In this document: positions 10,323 to 22,690 of the stretch, piece after piece | How positions within the stretch are numbered: the stretch's first letter is position 1 | How the letters are laid out: each line of letters opens with the position of its first letter | Origin: Pterois miles | Taxonomy: Eukaryota > Chordata > Actinopteri > Perciformes > Scorpaenidae | NCBI GenBank assembly: GCA_947000775.1 | Contig: CAMQGK010000552.1 | Location: forward strand, 3,146,501-3,210,500 | DNA: 64,000 nucleotides | Reading direction: 5' to 3' | Program-made: the position numbers and the translations under genes | Notes under the pieces: model-generated | The model's input: the letters and a program-made list of their open reading frames with translations, nothing else | Told to the model about the DNA's origin: nothing | Databases searched by the model: none

Positions 10323-10668
10323 GTTAAAGCTGTGGTGGGTAGAACTGTAGCAAATATGATTTAAAAAGTTATTTTTATAAAATGGTCAGCATATCCTGAC
10401 AATAGTGCATGAAATCTGTAATCTGAAAATTTGTCATGAACCTCTGTGTCCTCTGTTGTTCCTAATGGCATCTGCAAGATTTCACAGACCAGAGGAAAAC
10501 AACCAATCAGAGCCGAGTTGGAGCCTGCCATCTCTGAGCAGCTGTCAATCATTCACATTCTCCGATCAAACTGTCAACAGCGGATCCTGTAATGCCTATT
10601 TCTAACATAAAATGTTTTCAGAAACATCTGTTTAGCTGTAAAATAAGAAAGTTTGTGACCCAGCCACC
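10323..10668 (+). mobile_element. foldback (MITE-like) element copy, single arm
   Basis: Starts gttaaagctgtggtgggtag, the terminal motif of the family, and runs through ggcatctgcaagatttcaca and ctgtcaatcattcac to the central gtttagctgtaaaataagaa. It covers one arm of the inverted structure seen whole at 51024-51772. It carries no frame and is non-autonomous. Confidence 0.65.
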
Positions 10669-11219
10669 ATGAATAATAAAAATAATATAAAAATACAATT
10701 ATTCACTGTCTTACAGAATCAGATGAGAAGATCAATACCATTCTCATTACGCTACCAATAAAGCTCATCAGTATAATAATCAGAAGATAGTTAGTTTATC
10801 TTAGCATAAAGACTGAAAATGGGGAAACAAAGGTAACAAATCAGTGCTTTAAAGTGGAAAACAAATGGATACGGACAGCAGTAATTCTGTTTATCTAGTC
10901 CATTTGGAGGACATGTTTCACACAAACACAGTAGATCGCTACACTACCACTTGTAGCGTATAGTGGCCGTGCAGACTGTCTACTCCGTCACAACAAATTG
11001 GCAGTATGCAGATGTCTGCACAGAGCCTTTACGTACATCCACTGATGGCGAAATTTATGAAACGTGGCCCCTAGTGGACTCTTGTGAACTCGTGGACACT
11101 GAAACTATACAACTTCGGCTTTATGAATCAATATGAGGCACGATGCAAAGACGCTGGTGCTGTATAATGGCAGGGAAAAATTGGCCATAAAAAGTCCTAG
11201 GCGCCACAGAATAATATGT
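10669..11219. other. non-coding sequence, nothing recognised
   Basis: AT-rich sequence with only short frames. A partial CTCF-like match near 11070 is too weak to list. Confidence 0.5.
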
Positions 11220-11560
11220 AAGAAAGAAAGATATTCTTTATTAGTCCCAGAGTGGGAAAATTAAGTTATACACTGTGTTCACACAGTAAGTTCACACAGT
11301 AATATAATGTAATGGGAGATGTAGAGTGAGTGCGGGCTCCTCCTGACAAGCGCCCAGAGAGTTGGGGGTTTGGTGCCTGCTAGGGGACTGGAGTGCCCAA
11401 GAGGTAAACTGGCACCTCTCCAGCAACCAGTTGGTCTTGGTCCATGGGGGATTTGAACCGGGGTCCTCCACATCCTAACCCAAGCCCTTACGGACTGAGC
11501 CCCCCCCCCCCCCGCCTCCCACCCCGAGCACCGGCACTGTAACAAGTCCACCAGCACCAC
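11220..11560 (-). mobile_element. tRNA-derived SINE with LINE-type tail
   Basis: Read on the minus strand: a tRNA-like head containing ggctcagtccgtaagggctt and a box-B-like ccggttcaaatccc, then gagaggtgccagtttacctc, then a LINE-like end (aattttcccactctgggact, aataaagaa) and a (TTTC)n tail. This is head, body and borrowed LINE tail in the order of fish SINEs. A C-run at about 11500-11514 lies in the head. Confidence 0.8.
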
Positions 11561-12395
11561 TAAAGCTCAATAATTAACTTATTATATCTCATTTGTTTAA
11601 TCTGTACAGACACCAAATTGTAAAAACTAAATGTTGTAGTTTTACAGGGAGTTATGTCACAGAGAACACAACACAGAGAGTATGTGCACTTCCTAAAATG
11701 TCACACTAGTCCTTTAACATGATATGATTTGTCTTCTATCCAGGGTAAAGCTACAAACTGTGTGATCACAGAGCAAAGTAGTAATAAGTACTCAGCACAA
11801 AAGATGTTTCTACAATAAAAAAATAAGAATAATTCTTGAATGCATCAAGATCAAAACAAAAAAGCATTATAAGAAAATTACATTGTGAATTACACATTTG
11901 TTGCAAGCATCCATGTATGATCATTCATTATTTTCAGTCTGAAACAGTGCCATTATACGCCTGCTGTTCAACATATTAATACTGTGCATACCCTTATTAA
12001 TATACTTGATGAAGGCTATAGTTAAGTGTTGACAAAAGAAACTTGGAGTGGGAAACTTCATAATTGCCCAGATGGTAAGAGGACAACTCGATACAGAGGA
12101 ACAAATGAAGTCGAAGGAGTGCTGCCATGCGCAGCCACACTGAGCAAACCATATGCTGTTTGTATAAGACAACAACCAGGCTTCCCTGTTTTCATCAGCT
12201 CATTGGTTTTTATTGAGCCTGTTGGGCTGTCGGAAAGCAGCAAGCAAATGGGACTCCACTGAGCTATTTAAATGAAAATGAGATGGTCAAAGTGATCTTT
12301 TAGAGAGTTTAGCTGCAGAAGAACGGCGATTCAGCCTCCATGTAAACATCTCTGAGGCATTGATCTCGAACTTTGTCGAAATCCTTTTTTGCAAA
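11561..12395. other. non-coding sequence, nothing firm
   Basis: No recognised gene. The right end leads to a short ATG-to-donor candidate (12396-12422), treated as a finding only. Confidence 0.5.
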
Positions 12396-12574
12396 ATGGC
12401 TGACCAGAATGACCCCATTGAGGTAAATGGCCTCTCATTAACATAAGGTGTGTTTTTTAATTTGTTTATATAACTTTAGTAGCTTAGTTTCAGGCTTGTG
12501 TGGGCGGCCTGGTAGCCTCTGTGCTGGTGTCTGTTTTTAACCTTTCTTGGGGATTTGAGCACACATGCTCTTTT

Positions 12575-12815
12575 TTTTCCAGCAACGCCCTGCTTCACAT
12601 TCACACACTTGCATTCATCCAACCTGGGAGCGGCCCAGTACAACCACAGTCTCCTGCTGGAAGCCAGTGCACAGCTCCGCTGGAGAAATGCCTGGCTCAA
12701 AGGCACCTCAGTGGTATAGCTGTAGAAGATCATTCATCCTGGGAACTCAAACCTGCAACCTTTTGGTCACGAGTCTGCTTCTCTTAACCTTAAGGCCACC
12801 GCCACTACACAGCAA
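12575..12815 (-). mobile_element. tRNA-derived SINE copy, second type
   Basis: On the minus strand it has a tRNA-like head (ggccttaaggttaagagaag, caaaaggttgcaggtttgag as box B region), then ctgaggtgcctttgagccag and ctccagcggagctgtgcact. This order resembles dispersed fish SINEs in which a head is followed by the gaggtgccyttgagc motif. It is diverged and its 3' end is uncertain. Confidence 0.65.
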
Positions 12816-14522
12816 AGCATAACATCTTCCCAGAAATAAAAATGAAAATCCCTTATGCTGCACTTTGGTGGGAACAACCCAAGCTGAGAGATGGCGCCGG
12901 TTTTGCGTCTGTAACCACTGTTGAAATATTATTTCAGAGGCAAGCCGTCCCCGCATGTTGGAGCACTGTGAGCGGAGCACTTGAAAAACGCATTAGGGCC
13001 AAGGGGCAAGTTGGAGGCTATACATTTGCTACCAATTTAGTTCCTGCATCTTAGATTTCGTTCTTCTCTTCCTCTCCTGGCCCTGAAACCAGGCCTAATG
13101 TAGTAAATGACCTCTAGGATAAATAGACAGCGGGCTACATGACCCCAGCCATCAAAAACGGAGGCTGTAATAAATACTACATTGCTTTACAGGAAGCGTG
13201 TTCGACATTCTCCCAAAACCTGCAGGGAAAGAAAACGAGGGGGCGAATGGGGTGAGTCTCTGTTCACCGCGCTCTCCTTTGGTCAAAACCTTTTTTTCCC
13301 CGAGGTCTGTTATTACCGGCCTAGTTCCTGGGTTCCCATTCAGAGTGGAGCTTGTTCATATAAACCTTGAGGTTTTGAGGCATCGCTGGACTGACTGGGT
13401 GGCTTTCACCAGGGAATTAGCACAGGGTCGCATTGGATCACGATCAGTAGGCCCTCTACGGCTAACCTGTGTTGGACCGGGCTGTCTGTGGAGGTGGTGG
13501 TGGTGAGGACAAGTTTCCTGGCTCTGGAATATGGGTCACTCAGAACGCAGGATGTGTAGGCTTCGGTTCTGTAAATCATGGATCCTCCTGATGCTTTTCT
13601 ACTTACTGTATTATTTCTAAATCATTTAACCACCATTTTCCAGATTAGTCTTGATGAGATTGTGAATCTCTTCGACTGTAAGACCCAGCTTTTTTATAGC
13701 TGGAAGAAGAGGGGTGTATAAAGTATTTCAGCCCCATACAGTATGAAGACTATTATAAAGATTAAGCAGTATGAGGTCAGAAAGGACTTGACAAATTGTA
13801 CTAATAGTGAGGGTTACTGATGTAATATGATTTCTGAGACCATTTGCATTACAAAGGCATATGAATGCCACGATAATGCGCAAGCTATTTAGCGTGCAAT
13901 AAGCGCACCTTTCTGGCGTTTGGCGTGTCATTTGTATGCCATGTGGTTACTGAGTCCAATGTAAATGCTCAGTGTAAATATGTTATGCTCAGAGCTAGTG
14001 ACAAAGAATACAATGCGAGAAAGACTGCTTATGGTCGGTGGATAGGGACGTAGATGGGTTCAAAAAACACACAACTTTTAACCAGGAGACCAGTTTTGTT
14101 CTGTAAGTTATGTTAGTGACGGGTTTTCCATACATATTTTACTTAGGTTATGCACTTATCTTAATTCCAACCATGATGTTTTTCCTACACATAAGTGGTT
14201 TTGTTGCCTAACCCTAATGGCAGACATTACCGTAGTTTTGTTGCATGTCATACAAATGATGCAACAAGCAGCGTACAAATCAAACACAAAAAGCTTAAAG
14301 TACATCCTCATGACACGCGGAATATCCTTGTAATGTCATGCTATTTATATGCCTTTCTGTGAGACTGGGTTCCAGCTAGACCTCACCTATCGTTGGTAAG
14401 AAAGAACAGTGATGTGAATGATCTTGATTTATCCTGATCTACATTTGTTTGCATACCAATGCTTTAAAACTGCATGTACGGGATAAAGCTGAAGGATATA
14501 AATGCTTTTCAGACAGCTTGGT
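12816..14522. other. non-coding sequence
   Basis: A 102-codon frame at 13198-13506 has no recognisable family. At 14192-14213 lies aagtggttttgttgccta, a motif repeated elsewhere (inverted near 19431 and related near 22215). Confidence 0.5.
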
Positions 14523-14526
14523 TCAG

Positions 14527-14823
14527 CATGTTGTAGAAAAATAGACTTCTGCACATCCTCGTGGCTCTGTTTTCAAAAAATCTAGCCCGTGACAGGAGAC
14601 TGGCCAATCACAGGTCATTTTAGAGAGAGAGTTCCTATTGGTTGTGCGTCGGCTATTTTCCTCCGGTCTGTGAAATCTTGCAGATACCATTAAGAGCCCT
14701 GGAGGACACATGCATTTTTTCAGATTACCAGTCTCATGAACTACTGTCAGGTTATACAGACATTTTCTAAAATAACTTTTTAAAATTATCTTCGCTCCAA
14801 CTCTACCCACTGCTGCTTTAATT
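14527..14823. mobile_element. foldback (MITE-like) element, internally shortened copy
   Basis: The left part (gacttctgcacatcctcgtg, gacaggagactggccaatca) matches the left arm at about 51123-51230. It passes directly to the right arm (cctccggtctgtgaaatctt, gcagata) and ends in ctacccactgctgctttaat. The loop region seen at 51024-51772 is missing. Confidence 0.7.
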
Positions 14824-16254
14824 GCTTTTCTTTAAATCACCATGTAGAAGGGGATAGATTGTATAATTCTGTAAGTACTATATGTATCTGGTGATCATCA
14901 TGGCAAAGGATTTAAATCAATGCAGAGAAGGTACTTTATTTTGAAGCAAAACAATGTCACATCCTGCCATATAAGAGTGAAATCAGTTGTTCCTCACTGT
15001 GTGCAGGAGCCAGGATTTCCCCATAACGTTCTGCCAAATATTCAAATGACCATAATATTACTATTGGCAGTCCGGCAGTCTGAGCATCTTTCATGGCAGG
15101 TATGGCATTCACAGTATCCCAACTCATATCATAGAACATCATCCCAGTCCAATTAGACCTGCAGGTGCACAACACTGCCCGACCCATGTCTCGTTCCTTT
15201 GTATTCCCCTTTAATTTCTATTGTGTTTCATTTTATTTTCCCTTACATTGAAGGTTTACAAGAAAAAACAAGTTTGTGAAAAAGTTTCAGTCGGGTTGTA
15301 GCAGCATTTCAGCACTGAGAAGACCCCACTGATCTTGTACTTGAAACAAATACTGTAATTTGCATCTACCTTTTGGATTAGGTCTATTGTACACATGCAT
15401 GCTGTTGACTTCTTCCTCCTTTTCAGACCCAGTCCATCCGTCCCACTGAGGTCCAGAAGGTGGCAGGAGTGGCACTGCTGACAACGTACCAGCAGAAAAA
15501 AATAATACCACCCACCCAACAGCTTCAGCACCACAGGGCCTTTCCTCTCCGCTCCTCAAATGACGATAGACTTTTTTACATGTCCCCAACATCAGACACA
15601 TGTGGCTTTTTCAAAGACGAACGACATGGTGTCATCTCTGCGCTGGGGCACATCTGCTCACTCTTACTCCGGTTTTAGTGTTCTTTCCACTCCACATTTA
15701 TATGGAAAGTGTTGTGTGCCTTTGTTCTGTGCTGTGGGGGGTTTCTGTCCCTTTGTTTGAAAGAGACATCAAAAGGGGCCAGAGGGGCATGATGGCTTGA
15801 ACATGATCGAGATGGTTATTTTTTGTCCTCTTACATTGTCACTAGCCTTGGCTCCCGTTTTTCTTGTTTTCTTTTGATGGAAAACTTCATAATAAGACCC
15901 AAAACTGGCACAGATGTCATCTCTTTTTTTTGACAGATAGTTGACAAATGTTTTAACAATCTGTTGGCTGCTCCAAGTGATGCTGAAGGTGTTTCGTATT
16001 TTTGAATTAGCATGAATTTTTTATTAGTATTACATTATTTGTAGCACATTGTGCATTTTTTCTGATCGCATCACAGCTTATTTTTTTTTTTTACATATTT
16101 GAGAACAAAGTTTGCAGATTTCTTGCACACATAAGTAAGCTAATTAGTTTAGCTTTGAGAATATCAAGTAAATGTTAAGTGGAAGTTACAGTTTGTGCAG
16201 AAATAAATGCTGCAACTCTACAAGACCAGCAGAGGTTTCCCGTGTCTTGTATCC
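14824..16254. other. non-coding sequence
   Basis: A stretch at 15433-15570 is open in several frames and follows a pyrimidine-rich AG, but matches no family I know. No other structure is recognised. Confidence 0.5.
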
Positions 16255-16496
16255 CGGCAGCTGAGTGGAGTGACGGTGGGGGTTAACTACGAAGCAAATA
16301 ACGTTATCGACTTCGGCCCCAGTTGGAAAAGTTAAACACAATGTTTGGTTTGTCCGTTCTGTGAAGACGACCCACCCCCTATGTAGATATAAACGGCTCA
16401 TTCTAAGGTAACGAAAACACAACGATAATTATTTTCAGGTGATTATACACCAAAGAAAACATACTTAGGAATATTATATTCCATTTTCTATACAAG
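16255..16496 (+). repeat. truncated relative of the repeat at 2139-2580
   Basis: Shares acgttatc, ggaaaagttaa, gtttggtttgtccgttctg, ctatgtag, cggtaacg-like and aagaaaacatactta in the same order as 2350-2565. It lacks the aaggtccagtgtgtagg start. Confidence 0.55.
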
Positions 16497-16723
16497 TGTA
16501 GTTGGTTTTAAGTGAGTAGAGCATGTTACTTGTTTCCCAGCTTGTACTGGGATACAAACCGGAAACTCTCATGTCTCAGTGTTTCTTCCCTGTAACATTT
16601 TGACCTTGGACATTTTACAGATTTTAAACAGATTTTAAAAGCAGCTCTTCCACTTGTCTAGGCTTCCACTTCACTTACTGTGAGTGTATTGTTTGACGAT
16701 GCAGGCCTAGTCAACTGTTAGAA

Positions 16724-17691
16724 CAGTGGTCTCAAACTCCATTTACCTGGGGGCTGCTGGAGGCAGAGTCTGGGTGAGGCTGGGCCCCACCAAAGCTTTA
16801 TTAAAAAGAAACCTATCTTCTCAAACATCATTAACATACCACAGTAACACTTGCATGGGTTTTCTGAACATGGCCTCTCTTGCCTACTCCTTGCGGCCAG
16901 AGACCTGGCAGCGCTTCCTCTCACATAGCTGAGCCACATTTGGCTTGAGGGAGGATACAGTTGAGACCCTCAATATGGCTTGTGGCTCTGTGACAAGATA
17001 TGTATTCATTCCACTTGGTATCACTCCACAATAAAGTTGTGTCTGCTGTTTGTATTGCTCTGTAATTACACCACCAAACTGCTAGTTGGCGGTGGCGTCT
17101 CTATGAGTTTCCTTCTTCTTCTTGCTAATAGCTGTTGAACCACAGAAGTTTTACTGACATTACTGGAACGCCGAAAAGAAAAAAATATATGAGTTGATTT
17201 GTGTGAACAAACATTGAAAAGATCGAGGGAAAGAGAAGTTGAACTTTCTGTGGTTGTCCGGGGTCCTAGCCGCTCAGCACTGCTGAGAGACTGGACCAAT
17301 CACAGCTGTTGCGGTCTGCGCCGCCGCAATGTGTAGTTACATTTCTGGAGAGGTGCACATCAGGCTACGGCGCAGAAGTACAAATCAAGCTTTAATCAAG
17401 CTTTGGCGATGTTACACAAGCGGCGCCATAGTTGTTGCGAAATGTTTCTCTGCTTGCATCAAGCCCGGCCGATTGCCCGCCCCCAGGAGCGATATACCCC
17501 ACAGTGATTGGTAGGTTTATTTAGCTTGGGCTCGCGCAACAAAGGGACCTTCCACACACAGCGTGGCAAAGTGCCATTCACATAAAACTCGTGGGCCGCA
17601 CTAATATTAAACTTTCATATCAAGGTGGGGACCACAAAATATCGTCCCGCAGGCCGCAATTGGCCCACAAGCCACGAGTTTGACACCCATG
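16724..17691. mobile_element. non-autonomous hAT-like transposon
   Basis: The left end CAGTGGTCTCAAACTCC and the right end GAGTTTGACACCCATG are the inverted ends typical of fish hAT elements (CAG..GTCTCAAACTC type). The flanks tgttagaa (16716-16723) and agttagaa (17692-17699) agree in 7 of 8 bases, fitting the 8-bp hAT target duplication. The interior is GC-richer than its surroundings and has no transposase frame. About 968 bp long. Confidence 0.8.
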
Positions 17692-17699
17692 AGTTAGAA

Positions 17700-18841
17700 A
17701 TTCAACTTTTAAATCCCCATCCCCAGAAGAGTGCCCTCCAGTGGTGTTAGATGTTAAAACCCCAAATTCAGCCTCTGAAGAGCACTTAACTTTGTTTCCT
17801 CCATTTTTTTTGTTTTGGTTCAGAAGATGTTTTCTCAATTAATGTTAGAGGAAAGCCATCGAGAGAAAGAAATATAGACAAATATATTATGTGCAGTAAT
17901 CTTTTTGCCTTTGGCAAAGTCTAGTCTACCTCGCACTTCATACAAACTCTCAATACAAAATCATGCCATTACTGTTGCTCAAGAGCAATATTCATAAATG
18001 GAAAAAGATAAGAGCTGACCATTTACCTCAAGACACAAGGTCTTGCCATATCTACACCATGTGCAGGAGAGTTTTATGATCTGCTCTTTCATTACTATAC
18101 CAAATTGTTTCTTCTTAAGTGCAGTATATCTGGCCCATAAACTGCTAAAAGTTCCCAAGGCAAAATGAGCAGACGTCTGTAATTGTCTAGGTGGTCGGGT
18201 GTGTGTGTGTGTTTGTAAGATTGGAAAAGAGAAAAAGAGGAGATGGCAAAGGAAGTAGGAGGAGGAGGAGGAGGAAAACCTGTTAGGCAGTGGGAGAAAA
18301 GTCCTGTGTGGGTGTGTTTAGCGTGCGGTTGCTTGCTAACATTTTATTCAAAGGATCAATTATTCATTCAGGCCTGTGACGAGCTTAGCTTTCAACTCTG
18401 AACATCAATGCGACTTAATAATATGGCAATTAATAGACAAATTCTGGACTAATCACCTTTGTATTTTTCTTTGCAATATCTCAAAGAGCAGCTCTGTAGG
18501 AATATCTTTGTGGTTCACACAGAGAAAGCTGGTTTATCTATAATGTCAGGGGGCTTTCTCTATCAACAGTGGCACTGTGAGAAAAGAGCAAAACATCCTA
18601 AGACACTGTTTTTATGTGGGTTTATGGGAAAACTACAATGTTAATGCAATACATCCAGAACTAGGCTGAGCCAACATTGGGGTAAGACTTGCAATTTCTG
18701 TCCATGCAACCGATTGGGTTGTTATCACGCCTTTAAATAGGGGTTATTGGTCACTATAAGCACCACAGATGTGGGTTATTATGGTCCAACTACCTACTAC
18801 ATTGTAAAATTGATAGCAAAACTTAAAAGCAACACATTCTA
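17700..18841. other. non-coding sequence
   Basis: Contains a short GT run near 18200, a GGA-rich stretch at 18255-18280 and a CTCF-like 13/14 match on the minus strand at 17731-17744. No gene seen. Confidence 0.5.
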
Positions 18842-19380
18842 ACCATGGATGTATAAAGAGACCTGGACACAGTATTGGAGCCTGTTCATTCCTATGAAAG
18901 TCGCTAAGTGGCGCATGAAGCCAAAATGGCTTGACTTTTGTTTGGAAATGTACCCAGATCTTCCGGCGTCTTCTGCGTTTTATTGGGCCTTACTGCGCAT
19001 GTCCGATATGCACAGTAGTGTCCGCTTGGTCACTTGACTCAGTCACAGGCTTGTGCAGTCATCACGGTCTGGGTCTCCATAGACATAAATGGAGGAAGGG
19101 GAATAACTCTGGATTCAGCTATTGCGTTTTATAATTTTAGGACTTAATGATTTAAATAAGGACTGTGAGAGAGTTCGTACTGGGGAGTTGGTTTACCTCA
19201 AAAAAAAAAAAAAAAATCCACTGACTTACAAATGTCTCTTTCTCAGTGTGAGTCTATGAAGAAAAGTCGTTTTGGGCCCAATGACGTCACTCGACGGACA
19301 CAGAAGTTGTAGTACCACCTTTTGGTCAATACAAACATCAAGCTCAATGATGGCACTCTTCCTGGGGGCTTGGCTTTAAC
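18842..19380 (+). repeat. dispersed repeat beginning accatggatgtataaagag
   Basis: The start and the parts cctatgaaagtcgctaagtg, ctgcgcatgtcc and gggtctccatagacataaat are of a dispersed fish repeat type. It carries an internal A-run at 19200-19216. There is no frame, and the right limit is approximate. Confidence 0.5.
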
Positions 19381-19730
19381 ACATTGTAAAACTGATTGAA
19401 AAGTTATGTTTTAAACACAACTCAGCTTCTTTAGGTTTAGGCAACAAAACCACTTAATTAAGTGATTTAAGTTAATTTTAGTGAAAAATTGTGTGCTTTG
19501 GGTGTTTCAAAAGTGAAAGTGAAACTCAACATTTGTGAACACAAAGACAACTATATGTTGGTACAGTGCCTGTTTTCCACTGCTGCTCCTGTCATAGTTA
19601 CTATGGTCAATAGAGGTCACTGTCATGCTCTTTTATACCTTCTTTCGATGATCTACCATGTGAATAGATGATAAAACCTACTAGTGGGTGTAGTAGGCCC
19701 CTATTGACCCATGTCAACATAACACATAAT

Positions 19731-19765
19731 CATATTTGCTCCATTTCTACCCACTGCAGCTTTAA
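19731..19765. repeat. terminal fragment of the foldback family
   Basis: tttgctccatttctacccac followed by tgcagctttaag equals the right end of the element at 51024-51772. Only the terminus is present. Confidence 0.6.
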
Positions 19766-20327
19766 GAAATAGCAAATTTTCCATTCTGCGGCAGCATAGC
19801 TCCTTGGAAGTCTAATTAACTCTTTCTTGATTAATGCTTTTGATCATAGAAATAAGAGGCAGGAAGACTGAATGCAGCCCAGCACTTGCATTCAATACTT
19901 GTGTGAGGTTTCTAATTGCCGGTGAATAGCGCTCACCAACCTGTTTTTTAGGTCAGAGCAGAGAGAGTATTGTCATTTTTCATTCATGACTTCAAACAGA
20001 CCAGTTGTAAAAATTGGTAAGGAGCATAGCCACAGAGACGGAGGTAACCAGAGATGTTTTCTCAGTAATTCCCTCCTGGATTTGGGTAAAACCACGCCTG
20101 CAGCGCATGGGAAAGGCAGTTCACAGCAACAGTGAGAAAGGGAAAAGGAGAGTGAAAGAGAGAGATAATAAAGAGAGCTGGAAGAAAAAAAAAACATGAA
20201 AGACTGAAGCGAGAGAACAGATGATAAAGAGAGAGTCGGTGAGAGACATGGAGCGACTGGGGTGAAAGTGATGGAGAGGTGGTTTGATTCACTTCACCAA
20301 GTTCTGCCTCCAGACTCAAAGTTCATG
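19766..20327. other. non-coding sequence, purine-rich in part
   Basis: 20130-20270 is rich in GA on the + strand (agagagagat-like), which makes long shadow frames on the other strand. No gene seen. Confidence 0.5.
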
Positions 20328-20805
20328 TCAACGTATCCTCATACAACTGTTCGTATGATGTCTTACAAAAAGTTACTTCTCATTTGTTGTGCGTTTTCCT
20401 GTGAATGTCCAGCAACATGTGTCAATTTCTGCTCATAAATACATAGTCTTTTCAGAATAAACATAAGGAAACAATGTGGTTAGGTTACAAAACTACTTAG
20501 ATTTGGGTAATAAAAAACATAGTTAGGTTTAGGAAAAGCTTGCCGTTTGGGTTGAAACAACTACAGAAGTGGCGTAACTTAGGTACGGAAATAATGAGAA
20601 AAATAAATCAACGTTGACTTCTGGTTTCATACAGGCAACAAACAACCGTGTCCTGGGCAAAAGTCTGATGTTTTTGGACTCATCTTCCTCTTTACGTAGT
20701 GTTTATCGCTCTTTATATTTCCTCGTAAAACAATATTTCAAACTCCATTATTTGGAAACTATAACCACTTCTGGTGATTTTATATTGATATGTTTTGTTG
20801 TCTGA
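20328..20805 (+). repeat. dispersed repeat copy A
   Basis: Runs from caacgtatcctcatacaact through gtccagcaacatgtg, aggttaggttacaaaactac and caacgttgacttctggtttc. The same order is found at 25705-26165, in the same orientation. The internal gttaggttt-acaaaa motifs are tandem-like. No coding signal. Confidence 0.7.
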
Positions 20806-22525
20806 GAACTACTTATGTGTATGGAAATTGTTCTTAGTTGGTGGCAAAAAACCTTATGGTATCAGTAAATGACTAACAGAAAAGTTTACAGTATGTGCAT
20901 ACATATAGTATATTGCACAGAATGGTGCAGTGGGAACAATTAACAGCTGCATCTTTAAACCTGGGTCTATGGTACTATGAATATTTCAGTTTAGTGACTT
21001 TGAAATCTTTGAAACCGTAAAACAGAAGTTGTTGATGTTCCTACCCAGCATCATCATTAATTATTCATGTGCTTACGAGTCAATTACACACAGTCTGAAG
21101 CTGTAATTGTACAGTATTATAATTTCATAAATATACTGTATTTATTAAAAATAAACAAAGGGAGTGGGATGGCCAACTTACAAACATGATAGACTACTTG
21201 ATGGGAAAAAAAAAAATAAAATACAAAACGTATACTATCATAATCATTTTAGTTTTTGTTTTAGGGTTGGACTTTAACTGCCTCTATTTTAAAATTTGTA
21301 CTCAGAACCAACTGAAAAAAAAATAATTGCATTTATACTTACTCCAAAATGACTCTGAAACAGTACATGATACACTTTTGTAACTTCTGTTACTGTAATA
21401 CTGGAGATTTCCACCCCTACTAAAATGCTACAGTTGGGCCTAAGACTTAATAAATTTGGCCACCCTGTTGCCAAATGGGATTGATCCCGTTATAGTCCAG
21501 TTAACGCTTGGACAGTATCAATTCTAGGAATAATTCAAGGATTACGTGTAATACTTAATGACTATCATGAAAACATGTCTTATTTATGCTAAGTTTTTAC
21601 GGATTAACCATATCTACCTTCAGCTGCCAAGTGTCATGTTCTTTCTTCCTCTGTGGTGATTAAAAGGAAAACCACTGTGAATTGAATGTGAACCAAAAAA
21701 CCTTCAAATGATTCAGCTCCTGACTTTTCCACTTCATGTGTCACCTGTCAGGAAAACTGAGAAAAAAATAATAACACAAGTGTCAGATTACCAGAAGCAC
21801 TGTGCGGTGAGGGGAAAATATATATATACAAACACCTCCTCACCTGACATTAATCTTCAATGACTCTTTGTGCTAATAGCTATTAAACAATTGAATTAAC
21901 AGGGAAGTGTGAGGGCTGAGATGTTCAGGTGCCAATTAAATGCGGATGTGGAGAGAATGTGGGTGGACTACTAATAAAAAGGCTTCCTCGCACGTAAATT
22001 ACCCACTTTAAGAAATGTATTCGTTCATCCATTGATTAAATGCTCATAATGGGAGGACACTGAGAACAAAATGGCAGGACCAGTTGAGACAAGTGTGAAC
22101 ACCTGAACCTTTAACCTACTAGCTGTGTAGTTTCATGCAGGTCATTGCAAATCTCAGTCTCACTCTGTTCACACATCAAGTCACATTGTAAGCCCAAGCA
22201 TGCTGTTTTTTCCTAAACCTAAGTGGCTCTGTTGCCCAAACCTAAGCAAGTGTTTTTGTTTAATTCACAACATTAAGCATGTGTAAGAATGTGTTGTTTG
22301 GACCAACACAATAATAAATAAATAAGTTTAGTTTATAAACAAGGTGCTGATCACCAGACAAGGTACAGCTGGAGAGGGAACTGGAATAAGGAGGGAAACA
22401 ACACGAGACAATGAGGACTGCCAACACAAAGGCAAGGCTACAGGGGAAGACGAGCTGGGCAGGACTACAGCAACACATAGAGCAAGCACAGGAAGCTCAA
22501 AATATAAAAAAAAAAAAAACCTCTG
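20806..22525. other. non-coding AT-rich sequence
   Basis: No gene. Holds small A-runs and a TA-repeat near 21825, and the cctaaacctaagtggctctg motif near 22215 related to those at 14192 and 19431. Confidence 0.5.
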
Positions 22526-22690
22526 GATTTTCCGGGTTCCTCCCACAGTCCAAAGACAGGTTAGGTTAATTGATCACTCTAAACTTGCCCGTAGGTGTGG
22601 ATGTGAGCGCGAACAGTTGTCTGTCTCTATGTGTCAGCCCCATGCAGAGTGTACCACACTTTCGCCCGAGGCAAGGAAAGGAATCGAGGA
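22526..22690 (+). repeat. dispersed retroelement fragment
   Basis: ttccgggttcctcccacagt, ccaaagacaggttaggttaa, ttgatcactctaaacttgcc and gtctgtctctatgtgtcagc are the order of a very common fish interspersed sequence, probably from a LINE or SINE. The distal part is decayed. Confidence 0.7.

Noticed and set aside
15433..15570. Possible exon after a pyrimidine-rich AG
   Set aside because: Open in several frames but without a known peptide or a clear donor; not supportable.
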